From Hyphomonadaceae bacterium (lineage in GTDB: Bacteria > Pseudomonadota > Alphaproteobacteria > Caulobacterales > Maricaulaceae), in NCBI GenBank assembly GCA_014324115.1, contig JACOMS010000008.1:1119-49432 (forward strand): DNA of 48,314 bases, written 5' to 3'. Both the position numbers and the translations under genes were made by a program. Numbering within the stretch: the stretch's first letter is position 1; the number at the start of each line of letters is the position of its first letter. This document shows, piece after piece, positions 48,220-48,314 of the stretch. The notes under the pieces were generated by a model. That model was not told the origin of the DNA, did no database searches, and saw nothing but the letters and a program-made list of their open reading frames with translations.

Positions 48220-48314
48220 GGTCAGGACCTATTAATTTAATGGGTTCCTTTGCATTGTGATATGTGATTCATGGGTTGCAAAGGAGATTTTACGATGCGT
48301 GATATGTTTATGTT
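48220..48314 (+). mobile_element. Left end of an IS5-family (IS-a) element and start of its transposase, truncated by window end
   Basis: GGGTCAGGACCTATTAATTTAATGGG tip and ATGCGTGATATGTTTATG (MRDMFM, as in IS5-type transposases). Confidence 0.75.

Noticed and set aside
1-48314. CRISPR array, tRNA or rRNA genes
   Set aside because: No regularly spaced repeats with unique spacers and no tRNA/rRNA-like sequences noticed by eye; a tRNAscan/CRISPR search was not possible.

Overview
The window looks like an alphaproteobacterial chromosome segment, judged from gene content and order (secB / Tim44-like / mltA, TonB_Xanth-Caul-type receptors, DUF2093). Ordinary housekeeping blocks are secB-tim44-mltA, gap-pgk-fda, DUF4164-zapA-(6S RNA)-pyrC, sufE, lpxL/lpxK/waaA/DUF374 and acs. 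These are broken up by decayed IS elements and two restriction-modification loci: a BstYI/BglII-like pair whose nuclease gene looks frameshifted, and an MmeI-like fused enzyme. The most system-like region is 35.3-48.2 kb. It encodes an apparent peptidoglycan amino-sugar scavenging locus: a TonB-dependent receptor, an SSS-family symporter, a BadF-type sugar kinase, a NamZ/DUF1343 exo-muramidase without a visible signal peptide, MurQ etherase, NagA, a SIS-domain NagB-II, a GntR/UTRA regulator and an FAD-linked D-lactate dehydrogenase that could oxidise the D-lactate released by MurQ. The most striking DNA-level pattern is that IS ends sit on gene 3' ends. One IS5-like right end (5 copies) supplies the last in-frame residues and stop codon (LDTSIN-x-stop) of both secB and pyrC. 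Two other IS types abut CTAG sequences that form the TAG stop codons of two TonB receptors and the class I aldolase. The three TonB receptors also share an almost identical 5' leader and signal peptide although their mature portions differ. All calls are from reading the sequence and from memory of protein families; no searches were run.
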